A program made the translations under genes and the position numbers. A stretch of DNA of 64,000 bases. Source: Lipingzhangella_A rawalii. GTDB lineage: Bacteria; Actinomycetota; Actinomycetes; Streptosporangiales; Streptosporangiaceae. This document shows positions 50,271-59,101 of the stretch, piece after piece. The notes beneath the pieces are model-generated. The model saw only the letters and a program-made list of their open reading frames with translations, was not told the origin of the DNA and made no database searches. Location of the stretch: NCBI RefSeq assembly GCF_031628175.1, contig NZ_JAVLVT010000008.1, forward strand, positions 124,001-188,000. The letters run 5' to 3'. Numbering within the stretch: position 1 is the stretch's first letter; the number at the start of each line of letters is the position of its first letter.

Positions 50271-50475
50271 GCACGTATCCTGGCATACCCGCACAGTAGG
50301 CGCTCCCGCGGGGCCGTTGCCGCGCGTGGGCGGGGCTGCGTAGGCACGGTGGTGGCAAAGCGGGTACGGTTGTAGCAGGATGTAGGCTGGCGCCGCTCGT
50401 CCGTGCGGCAGGGTGGCGTGCAGCCCGGCGGGCTAATGACATGGGGTTTACCCAATCGTTGAGGGGGTCGAGCCA

Positions 50476-50721
50476 ATGGGGCGCGGCCGAGCCAAGGCCA
50501 AGCAGCAGCGGGTCGCCCGGCGGCTGAAGTACAGTGCCGCAGGCGGGACCGATCTGGATCGGCTGCGGGCAGAGCTGGGTGTCGCTGACGAGGACCGGCC
50601 GTCCAGGTACGAGCCGGACGGTAACTATGCGGACCCTTACGATGAGTTGGTTGACCGCTACGCGGATTTCGCCGATGGCAACCCGCGTGGCACGGCGGAG
50701 GATGAGTCCGACCGCCACTGA
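50476..50721 (+). CDS. DUF3073 protein
   Basis: An 81-residue protein of DUF3073, found across actinomycetes. It starts MGRGRAKAKQQRVARRLKYS, a basic arm probably contacting nucleic acid or ribosome, and ends in an acidic DPYDELVDRYADFAD helix. It has no assigned function. GAGGGGG lies at a good distance before ATG 50476. Its place between bldC and purM is conserved. Confidence 0.85.
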   Translation: MGRGRAKAKQQRVARRLKYSAAGGTDLDRLRAELGVADEDRPSRYEPDGNYADPYDELVDRYADFADGNPRGTAEDESDRH

Positions 50722-50730
50722 CGCGCGGCG

Positions 50731-50765
50731 AGGTCGGCCGACATCCGTACGGAGTCGGCCGGCCT
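50731..50765 (+). terminator. Hairpin after DUF3073 gene
   Basis: AGGTCGGCCGAC (50731-50742) pairs with GTCGGCCGGCCT (50754-50765), 12 bp with one wobble, around an 11-base loop. Confidence 0.65.
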
Positions 50766-50881
50766 GTGCCTGTGTGGGAGGCTTGCGGTAGCAGCATCCG
50801 ACAACGGTTCCGCGGACGGGCCGGTTGGGTGCGATCGGTCAGCGGTGCGTGCCGGGGCCGGCACTACGGCTGTCGCCACGA

Positions 50882-51967
50882 TCATGATCGGGTCCCATGG
50901 GTGCCCACCAGGCGGGCACGTCCCTCTCCGGCGGTGGTCGTTCCCAGCTGCCAGGCCGGGATTCCCCGGTCCTGGAGGAGAGCGAGCGCCGTGTTCACGG
51001 AATCCTCGGCAACCACCGCGACCATGCCCACGCCCATGTTGAATGTGGCTTCCATATCTGCCCGAGTGACGGATCCCGCCTCGGCGAGGACCTCGAAGAC
51101 CGAATCCGGGGCCCAGGTGCCGCGGTCGACGATCGCGTCGACCGTGTCGGGGAGCGCACGCTCCAGGTTCGCGGCGAGCCCGCCACCGGTAATGTGACTC
51201 AGCGCTCGTACCTCGGTGGTTCTGATCAACTCCAGGCAGTGTGCGGCATAGATCCGGGTGGGTTCGAGAAGGACCTCGCCCAAGGGGCCTCCCAGTTCGG
51301 GAACGTGGGAGTACAGATCCAGCCCGGCGTCCGCAATGATGCGCCGGACCAGGGAGTAGCCGTTGGCGTGCGGGCCGGACGAGCCCAGAGCCACCAGGGC
51401 GTCACCCGCGTGGACCCGGCGCGGCCCCAGGATCGCGTCGCCTTCCACGATCCCGGTTCCCGAACCGGCGAGGTCGTACTCGTGGGGCTCGAGCGCACCG
51501 GGATGCTCGGCTGTCTCTCCGGCCAGCAGGGTGCAGCCCGCCTGCTCGCACCCGGTGGCGATACCGCCGACGATGTCGGCGATCCGTTCCGGGACGAGGC
51601 TGCCGCAGGCGATGTAGTCGGTGAGGTACAGCGGCTCGGCGCCGCACACCACCAGATCATCGACAACCATTCCGACCAGGTCCTGACCGATGGTGTCATG
51701 CCGGTCCAGCTGCTGGGCCAGCATGACCTTCGTACCGACACCGTCTGTGGAGGTGGCCAGAACGGGGTCGCTGTAGCCGCTGGTGTCCAGGCGGAACAGG
51801 CCTGCGAATCCACTCTCCTCGGCGAGCACTTCGGGCCGACGCGTCCGTGCCAGATGGGCCCGCATCAGGTCCACGGCACGTTCCCCGGCGGCGACATCGA
51901 CACCCGCGGCAGCGTAGGCGCTCTCTGCGGCGGGGCTGGAACTGGAGGGTGTGGCGGAAGAGGACAC
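50882..51967 (-). CDS. purM: Phosphoribosylformylglycinamidine cyclo-ligase (PurM)
   Basis: A 361-residue AIR synthetase, step five of purine synthesis: ATP-dependent closure of FGAM to AIR. Signatures are YAAAGVDVAAGERAVDLM, LATSTDGVGTKVMLAQ, GMVVDDLVVCGAEPLYLTDY (nucleotide-binding Asp), SSGPHANGYSLVRRI, and HITGGGLAANLERALP. The length is typical. It begins with GTG 51967, 12 bases after the purF stop, so purF-purM form an operon. The first 15 residues are Ser/Pro-rich and not conserved. Confidence 0.97.
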   Translation of the reverse strand: MSSSATPSSSSPAAESAYAAAGVDVAAGERAVDLMRAHLARTRRPEVLAEESGFAGLFRLDTSGYSDPVLATSTDGVGTKVMLAQQLDRHDTIGQDLVGMVVDDLVVCGAEPLYLTDYIACGSLVPERIADIVGGIATGCEQAGCTLLAGETAEHPGALEPHEYDLAGSGTGIVEGDAILGPRRVHAGDALVALGSSGPHANGYSLVRRIIADAGLDLYSHVPELGGPLGEVLLEPTRIYAAHCLELIRTTEVRALSHITGGGLAANLERALPDTVDAIVDRGTWAPDSVFEVLAEAGSVTRADMEATFNMGVGMVAVVAEDSVNTALALLQDRGIPAWQLGTTTAGEGRARLVGTHGTRS

Positions 51968-51979
51968 GCGGAGCCTTTC

Positions 51980-53404
51980 TCAGCTGGTCTGCTCGAGCAG
52001 GAACTTCCCGCGGGACTGCTCGTCAACCGGGATGGGGTACTCGCCGTCGAAACAGGCCCGGCACAGCTGGTTCTTCGGCACCTGTGTCGCCTCGACGAGA
52101 TCGTCCAGGTGGATGTGGGCGAGCGAGTCCGCGCCGATCGTCTCCCGAACCTCTTCCGGGGCGTGGCTACTGGCTAGTAGCTCCGAACGGCTGGCGAAGT
52201 CGACACCGTAGTAGCAGGGCCACATGATCGGGGGGCTTGCGATGCGTACATGCACCTCGGCAGCTCCGGCCTCCCGCAGCATGCTCACCAGGGCGCGCTG
52301 GGTGTTGCCGCGCACGATGGAGTCGTCCACCACGACCAGCCGCCTGCCGGCGATGACCTCGCGCAGCGGGTTCAGCTTGAGCCGGATCCCGAGCTGGCGC
52401 AGGCTCTGGCTTGGCTGTATGAAGGTGCGCCCCACATAGGAGTTCTTCACCAGCCCCTGACCGTAGGGGATGCCACTGGCCTCGGCATAGCCCACCGCAG
52501 CCGGAGTGCCCGACTCCGGAACCGGGATCACCAGGTCGGCGGTGGCAGGGTTCCGTCGTGCCAGCCGGCGACCGATCTCCACCCGCGCGTTGTTAACACT
52601 GCGCCCCGAGATCGTGGTGTCGGGACGGGCGAGGTACACATACTCGAACAGGCAGCCCCGTGGTTCCGCCTGTGCGAACCGCAGCGACCGCACCCCCCGC
52701 TCGTCGAGGGTGACCAGCTCTCCGGGCTCCACCTCACGCACCATCGTCGCCCCGACGATGTCCAGGGCCGCGGTCTCGCTCGCCACAACCCAGCCGTTGT
52801 CCAACCGTCCCAGAACCAACGGGCGGATGCCCTGGGGGTCCCGCGCGGCGTACACGGTGGTCTCGTCCATGAAGACCAGGGAGAAGGCGCCCCGCACCAG
52901 CGGCAGTACCGCCAGCGCGGCATCCTCGACCGAACGGTTGGGGTCGTCGGCCAACAGCTGGGTCAGCACCCCCGTGTCCGTGGTGGAGGAGAGCTGCTCG
53001 GACCGCAGCATCGCCGCCAGCTCCGGGGTGTTGATGAGATTCCCGTTGTGCCCCAGGGCCAGCCCGCCCGAGCCGAAGGTTCCCAGGGTTGGCTGGGCGT
53101 TGTCCCAGACCGACGATCCGGTCGTGGAATAGCGGCAGTGGCCGATCGCCAGGTCTCCGCGCAGCGTGTCCAGGGTCGCCTCGGTGAAAACCTGGGATAC
53201 CAGCCCCATGTCCTTGTACACGAGGATACGTTCGGAGTCGCTCAGTGCGATCCCAGCGGACTCCTGTCCGCGGTGCTGGAGCGCGTACAGCCCGAAGTAG
53301 GTGAGCTTGCTGACTTCCTCGCCCGGGGCCCAGACGCCGAAGACCCCGCAGGCATCCTTCGGCCCACGTGCATCGGGGCCAGGCAGTTCGTCGGATTGCG
53401 ACAC
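51980..53404 (-). CDS. purF: Amidophosphoribosyltransferase (PurF)
   Basis: A 474-residue enzyme for the first committed step of purine synthesis, PRPP plus glutamine to phosphoribosylamine. The amino-terminal glutaminase has the nucleophile Cys19 (KDACGVFGVW) after a short propeptide that is normally cut off, with LQHRGQESAGIAL. The carboxy-terminal phosphoribosyltransferase has RLVVVDDSIVRGNTQRA (PRPP loop), and the cysteines NQLCRACFDG near the end suggest an iron-sulfur cluster. GTG 53404 is used. purM follows. Confidence 0.97.
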   Translation of the reverse strand: MSQSDELPGPDARGPKDACGVFGVWAPGEEVSKLTYFGLYALQHRGQESAGIALSDSERILVYKDMGLVSQVFTEATLDTLRGDLAIGHCRYSTTGSSVWDNAQPTLGTFGSGGLALGHNGNLINTPELAAMLRSEQLSSTTDTGVLTQLLADDPNRSVEDAALAVLPLVRGAFSLVFMDETTVYAARDPQGIRPLVLGRLDNGWVVASETAALDIVGATMVREVEPGELVTLDERGVRSLRFAQAEPRGCLFEYVYLARPDTTISGRSVNNARVEIGRRLARRNPATADLVIPVPESGTPAAVGYAEASGIPYGQGLVKNSYVGRTFIQPSQSLRQLGIRLKLNPLREVIAGRRLVVVDDSIVRGNTQRALVSMLREAGAAEVHVRIASPPIMWPCYYGVDFASRSELLASSHAPEEVRETIGADSLAHIHLDDLVEATQVPKNQLCRACFDGEYPIPVDEQSRGKFLLEQTS

Positions 53405-53448
53405 ATCCCCAGCCTAGTAGCTGACCGGGCGCGTCGTGGCCAGCGGGG

Positions 53449-53922
53449 TCAGTTCCCGGGCTGGACCGGATACAGCGGAAGGACCCGGCCCAGATCCGTG
53501 TGGGCGCCACTCGCCGCCACCTCCCGGGCCGCCACCGCGTGGTGCCAGTCCAGGTCCCCGCTGCACAACCGCAGCCACACCTGGGGTGTGGTCTCCACAA
53601 CACTGGGTGGAGTGCCGCGTGTGTGTCGTGGCCCCTCCAGGCACTGCGCCGCTCCGAATGGGGGGACCCGCACTTCCAGGGTGGATCCGGGGGCGCGCCG
53701 ACCCAGCTCCGCCAGCGACCCGCGCACCGCCGCCCGGAGTAGTCCCCGTTCGGGGGTGTGGCCGGAAGCCAGGGCGTCCACCGCGGTGCGCACAGCAGCA
53801 CACACCAGCGCGGACTCAGAATCGGGGCCAGCGTAGGCCGGCCGATGCAGCTCGGCGAGCTGCTGGTTCAGGACGGTGCGTAGCTGGGCACGGCGTGCCG
53901 CCGCGGAGTTCTGGCGAGCCAC
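53449..53922 (-). CDS. Sterol-carrier family protein (MSCP/SCP2-like)
   Basis: A 157-residue protein with a conserved N-terminal helix (RAQLRTVLNQQLAELHRPAY), followed by RAAVRGSLAELGRRAPG and an SCP2-like C-terminal part (VEVRVPPF, PQVWLRLCSGDLDW). Similar genes sit next to purF in Streptomyces-type genomes. SCP2 domains bind lipids or sterol-like ligands; no reaction is known. GTG 53922 is used. Confidence 0.8.
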   Translation of the reverse strand: MARQNSAAARRAQLRTVLNQQLAELHRPAYAGPDSESALVCAAVRTAVDALASGHTPERGLLRAAVRGSLAELGRRAPGSTLEVRVPPFGAAQCLEGPRHTRGTPPSVVETTPQVWLRLCSGDLDWHHAVAAREVAASGAHTDLGRVLPLYPVQPGN

Positions 53923-54264
53923 ACGCTCGAGCCTAGCGGCTGTCCCGCGCGAGGGTCTCGTCTCCGACCGTCTGCGCCCCCCGTCCCGGGCCTGCCCGCT
54001 CCGAGGCCAAATGTGATCTCCGTCGCGTTTGTGCAGCTACTGCGGCCACATGGAGACGGGAGTGTGACCTCCGTGGGGGTGCCCAGACCCCGCTCGCGAT
54101 CACTAGGATGAGTGCGCCCGCCCAAGACCCGAGTTGACCGAACGGAAGGGGAGTGGGGTGTCCGAGCACCGCGTGGTGCAACGCGGGGATGACCGTTTTC
54201 CCTGCTCCAGGCCCGTAGTATCCCCAGCGACCGGATTTTCCCAATCGCACCTCGGGAGACGGAT
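53923..54264. other. Intergenic stretch upstream of DUF47 gene
   Basis: About 340 bases between the sterol-carrier gene start and the DUF47 start, which are divergent. Both promoters should lie here. I saw no coding signature and no palindrome that stands out. Confidence 0.5.
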
Positions 54265-54882
54265 GTGCGTCTGCGCCTGACTCCGCGCGATGACAGCTAT
54301 TACGACATGTTCGCGGACTCCGCGAACAATCTGGTGACGGCTGCTCGCCTGTTGGTCGAGCTGATCAGCGACGGCGCTGACCGAGCGGCGATCACCGAGA
54401 AAATTCGTGCCTGTGAGCATACTGGCGACGAACGTACGCACGCGATCATGCGGCGCCTCAACGAGAGCACCTCCCCACCGCTCCACCGCGAGGACATCTA
54501 CCAGCTGGCGTCGCGCCTGGACGATGTCATGGACGCGATGGAGGCCGCTGCCGACCTCATCGGGCTGTACCAGCTGGAGGAACTGCCCAAGGGCATCATT
54601 GACCAGGTGGAGGTGCTGGAACGCGCGGCGGAGGTCACGGCACAGGCCATGCCACGGCTGCGCTCGTTGAAGGATCTCACCAACTACTGGATCGAGATCA
54701 ACCAGCTGGAGAACCAGGCGGACCAGATCTACCGCAAGCTCCTGGCGCACCTGTTCGGCGGTTCCTACGACGCCCTGACCGTGCTCAAGCTCAAGGACGT
54801 GATCGAGGAGCTGGAAGCGGCCGCGGACGCGTTCGAACACGTGGCGAACACGGTCGAGGGTATCGCTGTGAAACGGTCCTGA
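54265..54882 (+). CDS. DUF47 / PhoU-like phosphate-transport regulator
   Basis: A 205-residue all-helical protein of the DUF47 family, related to PhoU. LTPRDDSYYDMFADSANNLV is the typical opening; helices carry EHTGDERTHAIMRRLNESTS, PLHREDIYQLASRLDDVMDA and LKLKDVIEELEAAADAFEHV, with Glu/Asp clusters that bind metals in PhoU. In most actinomycetes the gene precedes a PiT-type phosphate permease; none follows here and pstB is convergent instead. GTG 54265 follows GGAG. Confidence 0.85.
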   Translation: MRLRLTPRDDSYYDMFADSANNLVTAARLLVELISDGADRAAITEKIRACEHTGDERTHAIMRRLNESTSPPLHREDIYQLASRLDDVMDAMEAAADLIGLYQLEELPKGIIDQVEVLERAAEVTAQAMPRLRSLKDLTNYWIEINQLENQADQIYRKLLAHLFGGSYDALTVLKLKDVIEELEAAADAFEHVANTVEGIAVKRS

Positions 54883-54900
54883 CCGTGTCTGGCACGCCCG

Positions 54901-54918
54901 CCGTCCGGAGCCGGACGG
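54901..54918. terminator. Hairpin between convergent DUF47 and pstB genes
   Basis: CCGTCCGG (54901-54908) and CCGGACGG (54911-54918) form a short self-complementary hairpin 19 bases past the DUF47 stop; it could end transcription from both sides. Confidence 0.5.
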
Positions 54919-54992
54919 GATCTATTTCCGGGAGATGGAGCAAGCGGCCGGGAGCGCAGGCCGGGGGTCGCGCCGACTGACCCTCGCCTGGT

Positions 54993-55772
54993 CTAGCCGA
55001 ACCGGCCGGTGATGTAGTCCTCGGTCTCCTTGCGGTCCGGGCGGGTGAAGATCTTGTTCGTGTCGCCCATCTCCACCAGGTGTCCCGGTTTCCCGGTTCC
55101 GGCGACGTTGAAGAACGCCGTGACGTCACTGACCCGCGCCGCCTGCTGCATGTTGTGGGTGACCATGCAGATCGTGTAGCTCTCCCGAAGCTTTGCGATC
55201 AGGTCCTCGATTGCGAGTGTCGAGATGGGGTCCAGAGCCGAGCACGGTTCGTCCATCAGTAGTACGTCCGGCTCCACGGCGATCGCACGCGCGATACACA
55301 GGCGCTGCTGCTGTCCGCCGGACAGTCCCGCTCCGGGGCGGTCCAGCCGGTCCTTGACCTCCTCCCAGAGGTTGGCTCCATGCAGGGAGCGCTCCACCAG
55401 CTCGTCGGCCACGGCCTTGGACATCCGCTGGTTGTTGAGCTTGGCTCCAGCGATCACGTTGTCGTAGATCGACATGGTGGGAAACGGGTTGGGCCGCTGG
55501 AACACCATTCCGATCTTCCGGCGTACCGCTACCGGGTCCACGTCGGGGCCGTAGATGTCCTCGTCATCCAGCAGAACCGTGCCGCTGACCCGCGCACCCG
55601 GAACGACCTCGTGCATCCGGTTGAGGGTGCGCAGGAACGTGGACTTGCCACACCCCGAGGAGCCGATGAAGGCCGTGACCGAACGCGGCTCGATGGTCAT
55701 CGAGACGTTCTCCACAGCCAGGAAGTCTCCGTAGTAGACGTTCAGGCCGGATACGTCAATACGCTTCGCCAC
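54993..55772 (-). CDS. pstB: Phosphate ABC transporter ATP-binding protein PstB
   Basis: A 259-residue ABC ATPase of the phosphate importer. Walker A is GSSGCGKSTFLRTLNRMHE, the Q-loop FQRPNPFPTMSIYDNV is PstB-specific, the signature is LSGGQQQRLCIARA, Walker B is VLLMDEPCSALDP, and the H-loop is VTHNMQQAAR. GTG 55772 follows GGGACGCACA; a start at 55784 would add four residues. It is the last gene of pstC-pstA-pstB. Confidence 0.97.
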   Translation of the reverse strand: MAKRIDVSGLNVYYGDFLAVENVSMTIEPRSVTAFIGSSGCGKSTFLRTLNRMHEVVPGARVSGTVLLDDEDIYGPDVDPVAVRRKIGMVFQRPNPFPTMSIYDNVIAGAKLNNQRMSKAVADELVERSLHGANLWEEVKDRLDRPGAGLSGGQQQRLCIARAIAVEPDVLLMDEPCSALDPISTLAIEDLIAKLRESYTICMVTHNMQQAARVSDVTAFFNVAGTGKPGHLVEMGDTNKIFTRPDRKETEDYITGRFG

Positions 55773-55817
55773 TGTGCGTCCCAACTGTCGTCGAAGTGGG
55801 CCAGGGAACGGGGCCGC

Positions 55818-56900
55818 TCATCGTGCCTGCTTCGGTGCGAAGAGTCGCCCGACGAGTCGGGCGGCCAAGAACAGCAGCATCACGACGAGAATCAGGGTCA
55901 GCGCCGCTGCCCACGCGCGTTCGTAGTTGATGGCGTCACCCATCCGAACCTGGGAGTAGATGAAGACGGGCAGGGTCATCATCTGGCCGTCGAAAAGGTT
56001 CCAGTTGATCCGCACAGCCGAGGATCCAGCGGTGAGGATCAGGGGCGCCGTCTCCCCGATCACGCGGGCCAGGGCCAGCATGATCCCGGTCGTGATTCCC
56101 GAGGCCGCGGTTGGCAGTACGACCTTGAGAATGGTCAGCCACTTGGGGACCCCCAGCGCGTAGGCGGCCTCCCGGAGCTCGTGCGGCACCAGCCGCAGCA
56201 TCTCCTCGCAGGAACGCACCACCACGGGGATCATGAGGACGGACAGGGCCACCGCACCCGCAGCGCCGCTGCCCTGCCCGGGACCGAACAGGGTCATCCA
56301 CAGTGCGACCACGAACAGCCCGGCCACGATCGAGGGAATGCCGGTCATGACGTCGACGAAGAACACGATGGCCTTCGCGAGCCGGCTGTTTCCTCCGTAC
56401 TCGACCAGGTAGATCGCGGTCAGCAACCCGATCGGGACCGAGATCACCGCAGCCATTCCGGTGACCATCAGGGTGCCCACGATGGCGTGGTACACCCCAC
56501 CGGCGTCCATCGTGGGGGTGACCCCGTTCATGGACACGGTCAGGAAGTCCAGACTCATCCGCTGCACACCGTTGGTGACCACGGTCCACAGCACCGACAC
56601 CAGCGGCACCATCGCCAGGCCGAAGCAGGTGTAGACAACCGCGGTGACGAAGCGGTCCTTGGCTTTGCGGCCGCCCTCGACCCGCGCGCTGGCAACCGTG
56701 ATCGTCGTCGTATAGACGAGCAGCACCGTCACCGCGAGCAGCGGCAGCGAGAAGCGCCCCAGGGCCAGCAACAGCGCACCGACCAGGACCACACTGCCCG
56801 CGAGTAGGACGGGAGCGATGTGCGGCGGCAGGGTTCCCTGGGCCAGCTCGGCCGGACGGGAGCGCGTTGCGGCCGGACCGGGGGTCGTGGTGGCGGACAT
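55818..56900 (-). CDS. pstA: Phosphate ABC transporter permease PstA
   Basis: A 360-residue permease. Two extra amino-terminal membrane segments (VLLAGSVVLVGALLLALG; LPLLAVTVLLVYTTTITVA) precede the six-helix core with the EAA-type loop EAAYALGVPKWLTILKVVLP. YVEYGGNSRLAKAIVF-like YLVEYGGNSRLAKAIVFFVD and SIVAGLFVVALWMT are typical of PstA. ATG 56900 overlaps the pstC stop (TGATG), so the genes are translationally coupled. Confidence 0.95.
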   Translation of the reverse strand: MSATTTPGPAATRSRPAELAQGTLPPHIAPVLLAGSVVLVGALLLALGRFSLPLLAVTVLLVYTTTITVASARVEGGRKAKDRFVTAVVYTCFGLAMVPLVSVLWTVVTNGVQRMSLDFLTVSMNGVTPTMDAGGVYHAIVGTLMVTGMAAVISVPIGLLTAIYLVEYGGNSRLAKAIVFFVDVMTGIPSIVAGLFVVALWMTLFGPGQGSGAAGAVALSVLMIPVVVRSCEEMLRLVPHELREAAYALGVPKWLTILKVVLPTAASGITTGIMLALARVIGETAPLILTAGSSAVRINWNLFDGQMMTLPVFIYSQVRMGDAINYERAWAAALTLILVVMLLFLAARLVGRLFAPKQAR

Positions 56901-57865
56901 CAGCGGAACTCCTTGCGGCGTGCGATGACCAGCCGGGCCACCACGTTGACGACCAGGGTGATGGCGAACAGCATCAGTCCCGCGGCGATCAACGCGGAAA
57001 CCCCGTAGCCCGTGGCTTCCGGGTACTGGAGTGCGATGTGCGCGGCGATCGTCTGGTTGCCGCTCTGGAGGAGGAACCAGGAGATCACCAGCGAGGGCGA
57101 GAGGACCATTGCCACGGCCATCGTCTCGCCCAGGGCACGGCCGAGACCGAGCATCACCCCACCGATGATGCCGGGCCGGCCGTAGGGCAGAACCGCGATG
57201 CGGATCATCTCCCACCGGGTCGCCCCAAGGGCCAGGGCGGCCTCCCGGTGGTCGCGGGGAACCTGGTGCAGAACGTCCCGGGAAATCGCCGTGATGATCG
57301 GCAGGATCATCACGGCCAGGACGATTCCCACGCTGAGCATGGTGCGTCCCGTGGTGGACACCGGCCCCGCGAACAAGGGAATCCAGCCCAGCGCCCGCTC
57401 CATGGCGTCAAAGGGGCCGCGCAGCTGCACCACGAGCCAGCCGATGCCCCACAGTCCATAGACCACGCTCGGGATGGCCGCGAGTAGGTCGACCAGGTAG
57501 CCCAGCAGCGAGGCGAGTCGCCGCGGCGCGTAGTAGACGATGAACAGTGCGATTCCGATGGCCACCGGGGTGGCGATCACCAGGGCGATTCCCGCGGCGA
57601 GCACGGTACCGAAGGCGAGCGCGGCGATCCCGAACGCCGGCTCCTCACGGGTGTTGGCATCCCACTCGGAGGTGGTGAAGAAGTTCGCCACGTTCGCGCT
57701 GAGGGAGTCCGAGGACTGGATGATCAGGAACGCGGCGACCCCAGCCAGGATCGCGAGGATAAGAATCCCGGAACCGCGGGCGGTATTGGCGAAGACGACA
57801 TCGCCGACCCGGCGCTTGCCCCGGGGAATCCGCCGGGGCGCGGCGGATGGGTCCGTAACGGTCAT
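56900..57865 (-). CDS. pstC: Phosphate ABC transporter permease PstC
   Basis: A 321-residue permease with six membrane segments and the EAA loop REAALALGATRWEMIRIAVL. SVVYGLWGIGWLVVQL and RALGETMAVAMVLSPSLVIS are PstC signatures. It is the first gene of the operon; a phosphate-binding pstS, usual in front of it, is missing. A PHO-box-like repeat lies 84-105 bases upstream. Confidence 0.95.
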   Translation of the reverse strand: MTVTDPSAAPRRIPRGKRRVGDVVFANTARGSGILILAILAGVAAFLIIQSSDSLSANVANFFTTSEWDANTREEPAFGIAALAFGTVLAAGIALVIATPVAIGIALFIVYYAPRRLASLLGYLVDLLAAIPSVVYGLWGIGWLVVQLRGPFDAMERALGWIPLFAGPVSTTGRTMLSVGIVLAVMILPIITAISRDVLHQVPRDHREAALALGATRWEMIRIAVLPYGRPGIIGGVMLGLGRALGETMAVAMVLSPSLVISWFLLQSGNQTIAAHIALQYPEATGYGVSALIAAGLMLFAITLVVNVVARLVIARRKEFR

Positions 57866-57948
57866 GCACGACTCCGGTCGAAGTGGTCAGCGATTGCCGT
57901 CCCGTGTCACATGCGAAGGTATGGACCACAGGTGACCAATTCCCCCGG

Positions 57949-57970
57949 ATAAGATGAACGTGAAGTGAAC
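57949..57970 (-). promoter_or_regulatory. PHO box upstream of pstC
   Basis: Read on the minus strand, two adjacent 11-base units, GTTCACTTCAC and GTTCATCTTAT, fit the Streptomyces PhoP direct-repeat consensus. A weaker third unit, ACACGTCACCC, lies at 57971-57981. This implies control of pstCAB by PhoR-PhoP under phosphate limitation (inference). Confidence 0.75.
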
Positions 57971-58000
57971 GGGTGACGTGTGCTGCCTCACCACGTCCCC

Positions 58001-58036
58001 GTCAGCGCCGGTCAGCGCCGGTCAGCGCCGGTCAGC
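58001..58036. repeat. 10-base tandem repeat after mshD
   Basis: Three perfect copies of GTCAGCGCCG followed by a partial fourth. They begin at the pstC promoter side and run into the stop of the leftward mshD gene. Confidence 0.75.
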
Positions 58037-59033
58037 TCGCCGCGGGGGCCGGCTGGTACATGACGTCGGCGTCCCAGAGGGTGAACCCGAGCCCGCCATA
58101 GAGATCGACGGCCGGTCGGTTGTCCTCGTCCACGAACAGCAGGACCCAGGGCAGGCCCCGATCCCGCAGGTAACGCAGCCCGGTCACGGTGAGAACCCGC
58201 CCCAGGCCCGTGCCCTGCCAGGCCGGGTCCACTCCGACCACGTACACCTCACCCACGGGCTCGCCCGGGGTCAGCCCGGCCCCGTCGGCGTGGATCTTGG
58301 TCCAGTGGAAACCCGCGATGTCCCCGCTCACCCGATCCTCGGCGAGGAAGAAGCCGTTCGGGTCGAACCATTCCTCGGCTTCCCGCTGTCGCAGGTCAGA
58401 CAGGTGCAAGCCACCCTGCTCCGGGTGGTCCGCGAAGGCCCGGCTGTTCGTCGCCAGCCAGGACTGCTCGTCGGCCCCGGGGACGAAGGTGCGGATGTGC
58501 AGCCGCTCGGCGAGTTCGGAGGAGAGCTTCACCTCCGGCAGCGGCAGTGGCTCCCCGTTGTGGAGCCGCATCCGCATCCGCAGCAGCCCGCGTACCCGCT
58601 CCAGCCCGAAGGCACGGGCGAGCGCCTGGGCCGCCGGAAGCTGCCCGTGCGCCCAGATCCGCGGCCGCGGGTGCCCGCTGCGCGTGGACTCCTCCAGGAG
58701 GGCGCGCACGAGCTGGCCGCCCCGGCCCGCACCGCGCAGCTCCGGATGGACCACCAGCTCTGCCGCCGCCTCCTGCGGGCCGGTGACCTCGAGGAAGGCA
58801 ACACCGGCAAGGCCCGCGGCACCCTGGTCCGGCTCGTCGGCGCGCAACAGTAGGAAACGTGCTTCGGTGGGGGGCTCGGTGTCGGTGTCGCCGGTTTGCT
58901 CCGGGCGGGCGCGCAGCAAGGTCTGCTCGGAGAACGAGGCCACCCGGTCCTGACGCTCGGCCTCGTCAGCGAGAGTCCGGATAGCCGCAGCATCCTGGGC
59001 GGGCAGCTCGGCTGCCGCGTACGTTTCGATCAT
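58032..59033 (-). CDS. mshD: Mycothiol synthase (MshD)
   Basis: A 333-residue tandem GNAT acetyltransferase that makes mycothiol from Cys-GlcN-Ins and acetyl-CoA, the last step of the pathway. The first GNAT half has VVHPELRGAGRGGQLVRALL, the second VVGVDPAWQGTGLGRVLTVT and ends LYGGLGFTLWDADVMYQP. The middle segment SHIRTFVPGADEQSWL-like (HIRTFVPGADEQSWLATNSR) and the substrate loop EWFDPNGFFLAEDR are typical. ATG 59033 is used. Its presence marks the host as a mycothiol producer, consistent with the mycoredoxin upstream in the window. Confidence 0.95.
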   Translation of the reverse strand: MIETYAAAELPAQDAAAIRTLADEAERQDRVASFSEQTLLRARPEQTGDTDTEPPTEARFLLLRADEPDQGAAGLAGVAFLEVTGPQEAAAELVVHPELRGAGRGGQLVRALLEESTRSGHPRPRIWAHGQLPAAQALARAFGLERVRGLLRMRMRLHNGEPLPLPEVKLSSELAERLHIRTFVPGADEQSWLATNSRAFADHPEQGGLHLSDLRQREAEEWFDPNGFFLAEDRVSGDIAGFHWTKIHADGAGLTPGEPVGEVYVVGVDPAWQGTGLGRVLTVTGLRYLRDRGLPWVLLFVDEDNRPAVDLYGGLGFTLWDADVMYQPAPAAS

Positions 59034-59101
59034 GCATCCCATGATGCCCGAGGCCGCGGGTCGCTGCGGGGCCCGTCGACCCGCGGTACCGGAGGTGAGC
59101 C

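Noticed and set aside
49566..50375. 269-codon plus-strand frame opposite the conserved gene near bldC
   Set aside because: It is a shadow of the conserved minus-strand gene, which has the expected position and start.
58001..58036. Short tandem repeats as a CRISPR array
   Set aside because: Units are 10 bases and directly joined with no spacers. The same applies to 59714-59910, which is coding repeat DNA.
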